A stretch of 64,000 nt of DNA from Candidatus Lachnoclostridium stercoravium (lineage in GTDB: Bacteria > Bacillota > Clostridia > Lachnospirales > Lachnospiraceae), in assembly GCA_019118365.1 (NCBI GenBank), contig DWZA01000026.1:1-64000 (forward strand). Reading direction: 5' to 3'. The position numbers and the translations under genes were made by a program. Positions within the stretch are counted from its first letter, which is position 1. Each line of letters starts with the position of its first letter. The notes under the pieces are model-generated. The model saw only the letters and a program-made list of their open reading frames with translations. It did not search any database and had not been told where the DNA came from. Of the stretch, positions 6,806 to 15,967 are shown piece after piece.

Positions 6806-8563
6806 ATGAAAAAGATCCTAGATTTGATAGGAAAGGAATTAAAGACCGCGTTTGAGGCGGCCGGATATGATACCTCATATGCCAAGGCCGTATTGTCCAA
6901 CCGTCCGGATCTTTGCGAATATCAGTGCAACGGCGCTATGGCCGCCGCGAAAGCTTACCATAAGAAACCCATCGATATCGCCCAGGATGTTGTGGCAAAG
7001 GCTGCGGACAGCCCTGTGTTTTCTGAGATCACAGCCGTTATGCCAGGCTTCATCAACATGAAGCTGGACGGTCAGTGGCTGGCTTCTTATATGAACGGAA
7101 TGGCTTCCGCTGAAAAACTGGGGCTGGAAGAGCCGGAGAAGAAGGAAACCGTGATCGTAGACTATGGCGGAGCCAATGTTGCCAAGCCGCTCCACGTTGG
7201 ACACCTGCGGGCGGCGATCATCGGAGAGAGCGTAAAGCGGATGGGACGTTTCCTGGGCCATCATGTGATCGGCGACGTCCATCTGGGAGACTGGGGCCTT
7301 CAGATGGGGCTTATTATCGAAGAACTGCGGGACAGGCAGCCGGAACTGCCGTATTTTGACGAGGGATTTCAGGGAGAATACCCTTCTGAGCCGCCGTTTA
7401 CCATCAGCGAGCTGGAGGATATCTACCCCTGCGCCAGCGCGAAATCAAAAGTGGACGAAGCTTTCCGTGAAAGGGCGCAGACCGCTACCCTGAAGCTTCA
7501 GAACGGCTACGCGCCGTACCGGGCGATCTGGAATCATATCATGAACGTTTCCTTAGCCGACTTAAAGAAGAACTACGCGAACCTGAACGTCCATTTCGAC
7601 CTGTGGAAAGGAGAAAGCGACGCTCAGCCGTATATCCCAGGGCTGATCCAGGATCTGATCGATAAAGGGCTGGCTTATGAGAGCCAGGGCGCTCTGGTAG
7701 TAGACATCGCGGAAGAAACGGATACAAAGGAACTTCCGCCCTGTATCGTGAGAAAATCCGACGGGGCCGCTCTGTACGCTACTTCCGACCTTGCTACTAT
7801 CGTAGAAAGGGAACAGGATTTTAAACCGGATAAATACATTTATGTAGTAGATAAGAGGCAGGAGCTTCATTTCACCCAGGTATTCCGCGTGGCGAAAAAA
7901 GCCGGGATCGTAGATAAGGACAGAGATATGATCTTCCTTGGCTTCGGCACCATGAACGGAAAGGACGGAAAGCCCTTTAAGACCAGGGAAGGCGGAGTGA
8001 TGCGTCTGGAAACACTGATCCGAGAGATCGACGATGCTGTGTTCGACCGTATTATGGAGAACCGGACGGTATCAGAGGAAGAGGCCAGAGAGACGGCGAA
8101 GATCGTAGGCCTGTCCGCGTTAAAGTACGGAGATCTTTCCAATCAGGCGTCCAAGGATTATGTGTTCGACATCGACCGTTTCATTTCCTTCGAAGGAAAT
8201 ACAGGACCTTATATCCTTTATACCATCGTCAGGATCAAATCAATTCTGGCAAAATACGGAGATCTGGGAGCAGATGCGCAGATCCTTCCGGCAGTGACGG
8301 AAGCGGAGAAGGCCCTTCAGCTGGAGATCGCCAAATACAACGAGGTCCTGGAAACAAGTTATGCGGAAACGGCGCCTCATAAGATCTGCCAGTATATCTA
8401 CGACCTGTCCAACGCGTGCAACCGTTTTTACCATGATACCAAGATCCTTGCTGAGGAAAACGAAGAACAGAAAAAGAGCTGGCTGGCGCTGATCCGCCTT
8501 GCAAAAGACGTTTTGGAGACATGCATCGATCTTCTGGGATTCGAGGCGCCGGAAAGAATGTAA
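6806..8563 (+). CDS. argS: arginyl-tRNA synthetase
   Basis: A class I synthetase of 585 residues that charges tRNA-Arg. The HIGH-equivalent is HVGH in VAKPLHVGHLRAAIIG. The KMSKS-equivalent region is the degenerate GKPFKTREGG, as is common in this enzyme. The N-terminal additional domain precedes it, and a C-terminal DALR anticodon-binding domain (SLSxxL-like YETAPHKICQYIYDLSNACNRFYHD) ends the protein. ATG 6806 is chosen because it follows AGGAAAGGAA; the earlier in-frame ATG at 6743 lies upstream of the terminator hairpin. No T-box leader was seen. Confidence 0.94.
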   Translation: MKKILDLIGKELKTAFEAAGYDTSYAKAVLSNRPDLCEYQCNGAMAAAKAYHKKPIDIAQDVVAKAADSPVFSEITAVMPGFINMKLDGQWLASYMNGMASAEKLGLEEPEKKETVIVDYGGANVAKPLHVGHLRAAIIGESVKRMGRFLGHHVIGDVHLGDWGLQMGLIIEELRDRQPELPYFDEGFQGEYPSEPPFTISELEDIYPCASAKSKVDEAFRERAQTATLKLQNGYAPYRAIWNHIMNVSLADLKKNYANLNVHFDLWKGESDAQPYIPGLIQDLIDKGLAYESQGALVVDIAEETDTKELPPCIVRKSDGAALYATSDLATIVEREQDFKPDKYIYVVDKRQELHFTQVFRVAKKAGIVDKDRDMIFLGFGTMNGKDGKPFKTREGGVMRLETLIREIDDAVFDRIMENRTVSEEEARETAKIVGLSALKYGDLSNQASKDYVFDIDRFISFEGNTGPYILYTIVRIKSILAKYGDLGADAQILPAVTEAEKALQLEIAKYNEVLETSYAETAPHKICQYIYDLSNACNRFYHDTKILAEENEEQKKSWLALIRLAKDVLETCIDLLGFEAPERM

Positions 8564-8594
8564 CGAAAAAACAGACGGATTTCGGGAGGAGTCC

Positions 8595-11500
8595 ATGGAA
8601 GTAATAGAGATAACCTCTAATACCTTTTGGAAAGGGGAGGTTGGAGTAAAGGGCCTGGTGGAAGACCAGGGAGAAGTGTATAAAGCTTCCCTGTATGTGA
8701 AAGGCGGTCAGGTATTCGACTATTCCTGTTCCTGCAGGGAAGGCAATTCTTATAAGGGTATGTGCAGACATTGTACTGCCCTTTTTGAAAAATGGAAAAG
8801 AGGATCGGAGGGCCAGCCGGGGAAACTGGTCTATACTTCCCAGGAAGTGCGCGCTATGGTGAGGGAATACACCAACCGGGAAGTTGCAAAGATCATTGTA
8901 GAGGGAGAAGAAGAAAAGGTCAGACTGGCTCCGCGGCTTCATTTCGGGCGGGATAAGCTTACGGTGGAATTTCGCGTGGGCCGGGAAAAGACATATCTGA
9001 TCAAGGATCTGGCGGCATTTGTGTCGGCTGTGGAGAGCGGGAGTACAGTCTCCTATGGAAAGAATTTTTCCTTCCATCACAGCCTGCAGGCTTTTTCCGA
9101 CGACAGCAGGCCTCTTCTGGAACTGGTGATCGAGCTGGTCAATACCTATAGGGCTTACTATGCCCGTTTCCAGAAAAGCCCGCAGCTGTCCCAGACGCCG
9201 CCGGCGCTGAAAGAGCTGCAGATCGGAAGGATCGAGATGGACCGCTTTTTTTCGATCCTGATGGGAAGAAAGATCGAGGCAGTAGACCGCAGCGGCGTAT
9301 CCGGGAAGATTTCCATCGAAGATCAGAATCCGGCCTGTACGGTGCGGGTATCCAGGGCTGGAAGAGACGGGGTCCAGGTGGAGATTGACAGGAACCTTTC
9401 CTATATGGAAGGAGAAAAATACCTGTACCTGATGGATGGAACGCATATTTACCGCTGCGACGAGGAATACAGCGACGGAGTAAAGATCTTCGTCCAGGAG
9501 ATGACAAAAAGCCAGGGCGGAAAGAACCAGATCCAGGTCAATGAAAGGGATCTGCCTCTGTTTTATGAACGTGTGCTGGAAAAGGTAGGCTGTTACTGGA
9601 AGATCGAGCAGGAAGGCGTGAAGCTGGAAGACTACCGGCCAAAGGAACTGAAAGCCCGGTTCGAATTTGACAGCGGCGGAAAGAATACGGTAACGATGAA
9701 GCCGGTCCTTTCCTATGGGGATTATTCCTTCCATCCGGTGGAGGACGAGAAGGTTCCCCGCACCGTCTGCCGCGATATACCGGGAGAATTCAGGATCAGC
9801 CAGCTGATCTCCAAATATTTCCGGTTTCAGGAAGATGAAAGCCACAATCTGGTGATCAAAGACGACGAAGAAGAGATATACCGCCTTCTGACCCACGGGA
9901 TACCGGAATTTATGTCTCTGGGAGAAGTTTATGTTTCCGAGGGGCTGGAGCGCATGAAGGTGCTTCCGCCGCCGAAGATGGAGGTGGGGATCAAAAGCTC
10001 CGGGAACTGGCTGGAGCTTACGATCGACGCTCCGGGAATGACCCGGCAGGACCTGGTAAAGATCCTGGGAGAATACCAGCAGAAGAAAAAATATTACCGC
10101 CTGAAAAACGGAGAATTTCTTCAGCTGGAGGGAGGCGGCCTTCTTACGGTGGCCCGCCTGGTAGAAGGCCTGGCGGTTTCAAAAACAGACCTTCAGAAGG
10201 ATCAGATCACCCTTCCACGCTACCGGGCTATTTATCTGGACAGCCTGTTAAAACACGACAGCAGTCTGTCTTTTTACCGGGATCAGATGTTTAAGGCTGT
10301 CGTAAGGAGCATGAAATCCGTCGAGGACAGCGATTACGAGATCCCGGAGGGGATCCGGTCTGTTCTCAGAGGATACCAGAAAGTAGGCTTTCGATGGCTG
10401 AAGACCCTGGATTCCTATGGCTTTGGGGGAATACTGGCAGACGACATGGGCCTTGGAAAGACGATCCAGGTGATCGCACTTTTGATGGACGAACAGGAAC
10501 AGGGAGAGAAAAACGGCCGGGAAAAGGGAAAACCGTCCCTGATCGTGTGCCCGGCTTCCCTGATCTATAACTGGGAAAGCGAGATCAACCGTTTTGCCCC
10601 GAAACTGAGGGTATTGACAGTAACAGGAAATTCCGAAGAGAGGAAAGCTCTTTTGGACCAGATGGCAGGATACGACGTGGTGATCACATCCTACGATATC
10701 CTCCGCCGTGATATCCTGTTTTACGAAGGCCGCGAATTTTGCTTCCAGGTGATCGACGAAGCCCAGTATATAAAAAACGCAGGAACGCAGAACGCCAAAG
10801 CGGTAAAAGCCATAAAGGCCAGGACGCGCTTCGCCCTTACAGGAACGCCCATTGAAAACCGCTTAAGTGAACTGTGGAGCATTTTTGATTATCTGATGCC
10901 AGGATTCTTTTTCAGCTACCAGAAGTTTAAAAGGGAGTTTGAGGCGCCGATCGTACGGGATCAGGACAAAGAGGCTTTGGACCGGCTCCATAAGATGACA
11001 GGGCCGTTTGTGCTCCGCAGGCTGAAGACAGAAGTATTAAAAGAACTTCCGGAGAAGCTGGAAACCGTAGTCTATTCCCGTTTCGACCAGGAGCAGCAGA
11101 AGCTTTACGCCGCCAATGCTTCCCAGCTGAAGCAGCAGCTTGAGGAAGGCGGCGGAGCCGGAAAAGACAAGCTGCAGATCCTGGCAGGCCTTACAAGGCT
11201 TAGGCAGATCTGCTGCGATCCGTCCCTTTGCTACCAGAATTACAGAGGGGAGTCGGCAAAGCTGGAGACATGCATCGACCTGGTGAAAAACGGAGTGGAA
11301 GGCGGGCACAAGATCCTTCTGTTCTCCCAGTTCACTTCTATGCTGGAGATCATCGGAAAGAGACTCCGGAAGGAAGAGATCGATTATCATGTGCTCACCG
11401 GAGAAACGCCAAAAGAAGAACGGCTGAAGCTGGTAGAGTCTTTCCACAGGGACGATACGCCGGTCTTCCTGATCTCCTTAAAAGCAGGAGGAACAGGACT

Positions 11501-11765
11501 GAACCTTACTGCGGCGGATATCGTCATCCACTACGATCCGTGGTGGAACGTGGCGGCCCAGAACCAGGCCACAGACCGCGTGTACCGGATCGGCCAGGAA
11601 CGGCAGGTATCCGTGTTCAAGCTGATCACAAAAAATACGATCGAGGAAAATATCCTTTCCCTTCAGGAATCAAAGAAGAATCTTGCGGAACAGATCATCA
11701 CCCAGGGAACCGTTTCCCTGGCAAGCCTGACAACGGACGATATCCTGGAACTGTTAGGGGAATAA
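8595..11765 (+). CDS. SNF2-family DEAD/DEAH ATPase with SWIM zinc finger
   Basis: A 1056-residue ATP-dependent nucleic-acid translocase. A SWIM zinc finger is at residues 45-59 (Cys45, Cys47, Cys57, His59; CxCx9CxH). A long middle region of bacterial SNF2-associated type follows. The motor has DDMGLGKT (Walker A, about residue 616), a DEAQ Walker B box near 719, the LTGTPIENR motif and a C-terminal helicase half ending with QATDRVYRIGQ. Bacterial homologues resemble RapA/YwqA-type remodelers; the exact substrate is unknown. The start follows GGGAGGAG, 31 nt after argS. Confidence 0.9.
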   Translation: MEVIEITSNTFWKGEVGVKGLVEDQGEVYKASLYVKGGQVFDYSCSCREGNSYKGMCRHCTALFEKWKRGSEGQPGKLVYTSQEVRAMVREYTNREVAKIIVEGEEEKVRLAPRLHFGRDKLTVEFRVGREKTYLIKDLAAFVSAVESGSTVSYGKNFSFHHSLQAFSDDSRPLLELVIELVNTYRAYYARFQKSPQLSQTPPALKELQIGRIEMDRFFSILMGRKIEAVDRSGVSGKISIEDQNPACTVRVSRAGRDGVQVEIDRNLSYMEGEKYLYLMDGTHIYRCDEEYSDGVKIFVQEMTKSQGGKNQIQVNERDLPLFYERVLEKVGCYWKIEQEGVKLEDYRPKELKARFEFDSGGKNTVTMKPVLSYGDYSFHPVEDEKVPRTVCRDIPGEFRISQLISKYFRFQEDESHNLVIKDDEEEIYRLLTHGIPEFMSLGEVYVSEGLERMKVLPPPKMEVGIKSSGNWLELTIDAPGMTRQDLVKILGEYQQKKKYYRLKNGEFLQLEGGGLLTVARLVEGLAVSKTDLQKDQITLPRYRAIYLDSLLKHDSSLSFYRDQMFKAVVRSMKSVEDSDYEIPEGIRSVLRGYQKVGFRWLKTLDSYGFGGILADDMGLGKTIQVIALLMDEQEQGEKNGREKGKPSLIVCPASLIYNWESEINRFAPKLRVLTVTGNSEERKALLDQMAGYDVVITSYDILRRDILFYEGREFCFQVIDEAQYIKNAGTQNAKAVKAIKARTRFALTGTPIENRLSELWSIFDYLMPGFFFSYQKFKREFEAPIVRDQDKEALDRLHKMTGPFVLRRLKTEVLKELPEKLETVVYSRFDQEQQKLYAANASQLKQQLEEGGGAGKDKLQILAGLTRLRQICCDPSLCYQNYRGESAKLETCIDLVKNGVEGGHKILLFSQFTSMLEIIGKRLRKEEIDYHVLTGETPKEERLKLVESFHRDDTPVFLISLKAGGTGLNLTAADIVIHYDPWWNVAAQNQATDRVYRIGQERQVSVFKLITKNTIEENILSLQESKKNLAEQIITQGTVSLASLTTDDILELLGE

Positions 11766-11820
11766 GGGATAAAATAAAGCTGCGCGGCGACAGCCGGACC
11801 GCATGATAAGGAGAAAAGAT

Positions 11821-12195
11821 ATGGATGATACGGTGAAATTAGTCGTATATGATATGGAAAACGCTCCTTCAGAAAAGGAAGGGCTTAGGGAATGGATCAA
11901 ACGCCAGGAAGAAGGCCTGACGGCCTATGAGCAGGCTGGCGCGGCGGCGGCAGCGCCGGATCTTCAGGGATGGTTCCTGGAGATGATCCGGAATTTCCCC
12001 CCAAAGAGCGGGGAGCTTGCGCCGGATCAGGATAAAGTAGACAAAAGTCAGGAGCTGCGGCTTCATCTGACGGATTACCAGATCGGAAAAAATATGATCT
12101 GTGCTTCCCTCCGGCAGGAGGCAGGAAAGCAGGCGCAGGATGTGGCGGAAAAGCTGGCTATGGTATACGACGTAGGCTTTCTGCGGCTGGAGTAG
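11821..12195 (+). CDS. hypothetical protein, 124 residues
   Basis: I do not recognise the family. The protein is acidic and soluble-looking, with no signal peptide or membrane segment. It begins with a short beta-like stretch (VKLVVYDMEN), then a charged helix, an alanine run (AGAAAAAPDL) and a WFLEMIRNFPPKSGE motif. The second half is predicted helical. ATG 11821 is supported by AAGGAG 7 nt upstream. It follows the SNF2 gene by about 55 nt and may share its transcript. The codon pattern matches its neighbours, so it is likely a real gene. Confidence 0.6.
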   Translation: MDDTVKLVVYDMENAPSEKEGLREWIKRQEEGLTAYEQAGAAAAAPDLQGWFLEMIRNFPPKSGELAPDQDKVDKSQELRLHLTDYQIGKNMICASLRQEAGKQAQDVAEKLAMVYDVGFLRLE

Positions 12196-12203
12196 AAAAC
12201 GGC

Positions 12204-12232
12204 TTGCGGCGCTCCCTTTTCTATGATATGAT
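12204..12232 (+). promoter_or_regulatory. probable promoter of the TSUP-prmA-rsmE operon
   Basis: TTGCGG (12204-12209) and TATGAT (12227-12232) are 17 bp apart, about 85 bp before the TSUP start. Confidence 0.45.
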
Positions 12233-12315
12233 ACCAGAGGCCTGAAGGCGGATTCCCTGTAAAGACAGGAAAGGCAAAAGGGCCTTTATGCGTATGAAAA
12301 AGGGAGAGTAAGGAA

Positions 12316-13074
12316 ATGGAACAGTACTTTATCGTATGTCCGTTATTATTTTTGGCAGGTCTGGTAGATTCCATCGGAGGAGGCGGAGGTCTGATCTCGC
12401 TTCCGGCATTTCTGATCGCAGGAGTGCCGCCGCATATGGCTCTGGCCACGAACAAGATGAGCTCTACTATGGGGACCGTTATCTCCACTTCCCGTTTTAT
12501 AAAGAGCGGGTACGTGGATTTCAGGGCGGCCGCTCCGGCGGCTGTGGCTTCTGTGACAGGAGCTTTTCTGGGCGCAAAGCTTAGCCTCAGCGTGGATGAA
12601 GACATCATCCGCCATCTGATGATCGTGATCCTGCCGGTCGTCGCCTTTTATGTGATCAAAAATAAAAATATGGGCGACAATGAAAAAACAGGAAAGATCA
12701 CAGCCAGGAAGAAGGTGATCCTTACGATCGCGATCGCTCTGGCGCTGGGACTTTACGACGGGTTTTACGGGCCGGGGACAGGCACGTTTCTTTTGCTCCT
12801 GCTGACCGGAGCGGCCAGGATGGACATGAGGAGCGCTTCCGGAGTTACAAAGGTTTTAAATCTTTCCTCCAATGTTTCGGCTCTTCTTACTTTTATCGCC
12901 AGCGGTATGGTCAACTACCGGCTGGGACTGATCTCCGGCCTTTTCTGCATCGCCGGCCATTATATCGGCTCCGGCATGGTCATGTCAGGCGGAAAAAAAG
13001 TGGTCCGTCCCATCATCATGGCGGTATTGGGGATCCTGTTTGTAAGAGTTGTTGGAGAAATGTTCTACATATAA
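12316..13074 (+). CDS. TSUP family (TauE/SafE-like) membrane permease
   Basis: A 252-residue, roughly eight-helix inner-membrane protein. The duplicated family motifs are visible: GLVDSIGGGGGLISLP near residues 15-30 and ALGLYDGFYGPGTGTF in the second half. NKMSST and TKVLNLSSN follow each of them. TSUP proteins move sulfite, sulfoacetate, other organosulfur compounds or small organic acids; the substrate cannot be assigned here. It starts behind GGGAGAG/AAGGAA and ends 18 nt before prmA. The link to the translation genes that follow looks positional rather than functional. Confidence 0.88.
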   Translation: MEQYFIVCPLLFLAGLVDSIGGGGGLISLPAFLIAGVPPHMALATNKMSSTMGTVISTSRFIKSGYVDFRAAAPAAVASVTGAFLGAKLSLSVDEDIIRHLMIVILPVVAFYVIKNKNMGDNEKTGKITARKKVILTIAIALALGLYDGFYGPGTGTFLLLLLTGAARMDMRSASGVTKVLNLSSNVSALLTFIASGMVNYRLGLISGLFCIAGHYIGSGMVMSGGKKVVRPIIMAVLGILFVRVVGEMFYI

Positions 13075-13092
13075 GGAAAGGCGGTAATTCAA

Positions 13093-14049
13093 ATGAAATG
13101 GAAGAAGTTCACATTGAGCACGACCACAGAGGCAGTGGACTATATCAGCAGCCTTTTTGACGAGATCGGTATCCAGGGAATGGAGATCGAGGACAATGTT
13201 CCGCTTACGGCTGCGGAGACGAAAGGCATGTTCATCGACATCCTGCCGGAGCTGCCTCCAGATGAAGGAAAGGCAAAAGTAAGTTTTTATCTGGAAGACC
13301 TTTCCGATGTAGAAGAGATCCTGGCAAAGATCCAGGACGGATTGGATGAGATCAGCTGCTTTGCAGATGTGGGAGAGCGGACGATCACTGTGTCCGAGAC
13401 AGAGGATAAGGATTGGATCAATAACTGGAAGCAGTATTTTAAACCATTTACCGTTGACGATATCCTGATCAAGCCTACCTGGGAAGAGATCCCCCAGGAA
13501 GACCAGGACAAGCTTTTGATCCAGATCGATCCGGGCACTGCCTTTGGCACGGGCCAGCATGAGACGACCCAGCTGTGTATCCGCCAGCTGAAAAAATATG
13601 TTGCTCCCGGCTGCCAGGTGCTGGACGTGGGAACTGGAAGCGGGATCCTTGGGATCACTGCCCTGAAACTGGGAGCCGGATCTGTTTTCGGCACGGATCT
13701 TGATGAAAACGCGATCACAGCCGTCGGAGAAAACATGGAGTCCAACGATATCGACAGCCAGCATTTCCAGGTTGTCCAGGGAAATATCATAGATGAAAAA
13801 GACGTGCAGGATGCGGCGGGATATGAGCGTTATGACATCGCAGTGGCCAATATCCTGGCAGACGTGATCATCAGCCTTCAGAAAGAGATCCCGGTTCATA
13901 TTAAAAAAGGCGGCATTTTTATCACTTCCGGTATCATCAATATGAAAGAGCAGGAAGTAAAAGAGGCGTTTGAACAAAATCCCGCTTTTGAAGTGCTGGA
14001 GATCCTGCATCAGGGAGACTGGGTCTGCGTGACGGCCAGAAAGAGATAA
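13093..14049 (+). CDS. prmA: ribosomal protein L11 methyltransferase
   Basis: A SAM-dependent enzyme of 318 residues that trimethylates ribosomal protein L11. The N-terminal L11-recognition domain covers about residues 1-100. The methyltransferase core has DPGTAFGTGQHETT, the SAM-binding VLDVGTGSGILGI and the VANILADVI motif characteristic of PrmA. The start is preceded by AAGGAAAGGCGG. It ends 3 nt before rsmE, a pairing found in many Firmicutes. Confidence 0.94.
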   Translation: MKWKKFTLSTTTEAVDYISSLFDEIGIQGMEIEDNVPLTAAETKGMFIDILPELPPDEGKAKVSFYLEDLSDVEEILAKIQDGLDEISCFADVGERTITVSETEDKDWINNWKQYFKPFTVDDILIKPTWEEIPQEDQDKLLIQIDPGTAFGTGQHETTQLCIRQLKKYVAPGCQVLDVGTGSGILGITALKLGAGSVFGTDLDENAITAVGENMESNDIDSQHFQVVQGNIIDEKDVQDAAGYERYDIAVANILADVIISLQKEIPVHIKKGGIFITSGIINMKEQEVKEAFEQNPAFEVLEILHQGDWVCVTARKR

Positions 14050-14052
14050 GAG

Positions 14053-14796
14053 ATGTACCATTTTTTTGTAGAAGAAGAAAATCAGATCAGAGAAGGCAGT
14101 ATCGTGATCACAGGGGAAGATGTGAACCATATCCGTAACGTCCTCCGCATGAAAGAAGGAGAGAAGATCCGCATAAGCGACGGCAGGAATAAGGACTATC
14201 TCTGCCAGATCGATGAGATCGGGAGAGATCAGGTGACGGCCAGGATCCTGGAAGCAGAGGAGGAAAGCCGCGAGCTGGGAGCGAAGATCTATCTGTTCCA
14301 GGGGCTGCCGAAAGGCGACAAGATGGAACTGATCATCCAGAAAGCGGTGGAACTGGGGGCATGGGAGATCATCCCCGTTACCACCCGGCGCACAGTGGTA
14401 AAGCTGGATCAGAAAAAGGCCGAGGCAAAACGGAAACGCTGGAACGCGATCTCTGAAAGCGCGGCGAAACAGTCCGGACGCACGGTCATTCCCCAGGTTG
14501 GAGAGATCGTCACATTTAAAGAAGCGATCGCCCGCGGGAAGAGTCTGGATAAAAGCCTGATCCCCTATGAGTGCGCGGACGATATGGCGGAGACGAGGGC
14601 GATCGTCGGACAGCTGAAAAAGGGCATGGATATCGGGATATTCATAGGCCCGGAAGGCGGTTTTGACAAAGAAGAGATACAGGAAGCCATGGATGCAGGC
14701 ATCCGTCCCATCACTCTTGGGAAAAGGATCCTGAGAACGGAGACAGCCGGCCTTGCCGCTCTGTCGATCCTGATGTTTGCGCTGGAGGAAGGATAA
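14053..14796 (+). CDS. rsmE: 16S rRNA m3U1498 methyltransferase
   Basis: A SPOUT-class methyltransferase of 247 residues that methylates N3 of U1498 in 16S rRNA. The N-terminal PUA-like domain (residues 1-70) includes GEDVNHIRNVLRMKEGE. The C-terminal trefoil knot contains IGPEGGF and ITLGKRILRTETAGLAAL. It starts 3 nt after prmA with only a weak purine-rich site inside that gene's end and stops 3 nt before the cysteine desulfurase, so expression is tightly coupled. Confidence 0.94.
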   Translation: MYHFFVEEENQIREGSIVITGEDVNHIRNVLRMKEGEKIRISDGRNKDYLCQIDEIGRDQVTARILEAEEESRELGAKIYLFQGLPKGDKMELIIQKAVELGAWEIIPVTTRRTVVKLDQKKAEAKRKRWNAISESAAKQSGRTVIPQVGEIVTFKEAIARGKSLDKSLIPYECADDMAETRAIVGQLKKGMDIGIFIGPEGGFDKEEIQEAMDAGIRPITLGKRILRTETAGLAALSILMFALEEG

Positions 14797-14799
14797 GAG

Positions 14800-15954
14800 A
14801 TGGAAGTATATTTTGATAATTCGGCAACAACGAGGGCTTTGGATGAAGTAGGAAGCCTTGTCCTCAAGATGATGACAGAAGAATATGGAAATCCTTCCGC
14901 CAGGCATATCATGGGCATGCGGGCGGAACAGGCAGTGAAAGAGGCGGCGGAGATTATCGCTGGGACGCTGAAGGTAAAGGAAAAGGAGATCCTGTTTACC
15001 TCCGGAGGTTCCGAGTCCAACAATATGGCTCTGGTAGGGACCGCCCTGGCCAACAGAAGGGCGGGAAACCATATCATTGCTTCCGCCATCGAACATCCCT
15101 CCATTTATAATACCTTAAGTTATCTGGAAGAACTGGGGTTTGAAGTAACCTATCTGAAGGTAGACGGACGGGGACATGTGGACATGGATATGTTAAAAAA
15201 CGCTATCCGCCCGGAGACGATCCTGGTATCGGTCATGTATGTAAATAACGAAGTGGGCGCGGTGGAGCCGGTAGAGGAGATCGCCGCCATGGTCCATAAA
15301 GAAAACCCAAAGACGATCTTCCACGTGGACGCTATCCAGGCTTACGGGAAATTCCTGATCCGTCCCAAAAAGCAGGGGATCCAGCTCCTTTCCGCCAGCG
15401 GCCATAAATTCCACGGCCCAAAGGGCGTAGGCTTCCTCTATATTGACGAAAAAGTGAAGATAAAACCGCTGATCTACGGAGGCGGACAGCAGAGAAACCT
15501 GCGCTCCGGAACGGAAAATGTCCCTGGGATCGCCGGTATGGCGTTAGCCGCGAAAGAGGCATATGCAGATTTTGATAAGAAGATCGGCCATTTATATGAG
15601 CTGAAAGACTATATGCTGGACCGGATGAAAGAAATTCCGGGAACCTATGCCAACAGCTATAAGGGAGAACTGAGCGCGCCCCAGATCGTAAGCATGAGCT
15701 TTGAGGGAGTAAGGAGCGAGGTGCTCCTCCACGCGCTGGAAGACAAAGGGATCTATGTTTCCTCCGGTTCCGCCTGCTCCTCCAATCACCCGGATGTGAG
15801 CGGCACATTAAAGGGCATCGGAGTGCGGAAAGATCTTCTGGACGCTACTCTGCGCTTCAGTTTTGGAAGATTTAACACAAAAGAAGAGATCGACTATTGC
15901 ATCGACGCGCTGAAGGAGCTGCTTCCAGTCCTTCGCCGCTATCAGAGAGGATGA
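14800..15954 (+). CDS. cysteine desulfurase (NifS/IscS-like), ThiI partner
   Basis: A PLP enzyme of 384 residues that takes sulfur from cysteine and passes it on as a persulfide. The PLP lysine is Lys203 in SASGHKFHGPKG, and the persulfide cysteine is Cys326 in SSGSACSSN. Other family landmarks are YFDNSATT at the N-terminus and TSGGSESNN. It lies 13 nt before thiI with no Fe-S scaffold gene nearby. I therefore infer that it supplies ThiI for tRNA 4-thiouridine, like NifZ of B. subtilis, rather than Fe-S assembly. No sulfur-carrier gene is present in the window. Confidence 0.92.
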   Translation: MEVYFDNSATTRALDEVGSLVLKMMTEEYGNPSARHIMGMRAEQAVKEAAEIIAGTLKVKEKEILFTSGGSESNNMALVGTALANRRAGNHIIASAIEHPSIYNTLSYLEELGFEVTYLKVDGRGHVDMDMLKNAIRPETILVSVMYVNNEVGAVEPVEEIAAMVHKENPKTIFHVDAIQAYGKFLIRPKKQGIQLLSASGHKFHGPKGVGFLYIDEKVKIKPLIYGGGQQRNLRSGTENVPGIAGMALAAKEAYADFDKKIGHLYELKDYMLDRMKEIPGTYANSYKGELSAPQIVSMSFEGVRSEVLLHALEDKGIYVSSGSACSSNHPDVSGTLKGIGVRKDLLDATLRFSFGRFNTKEEIDYCIDALKELLPVLRRYQRG

Positions 15955-15967
15955 AAAGGAAAATAAC

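Noticed and set aside
8235-9896. Very long minus-strand reading frame opposite argS and the SNF2 gene
   Set aside because: It mirrors the codon structure of the real + strand genes, has no ribosome site or family match, and covers two unrelated genes.
12985-15096. 703-codon minus-strand frame opposite prmA, rsmE and the desulfurase
   Set aside because: Antisense shadow; the three + strand genes are unmistakable.
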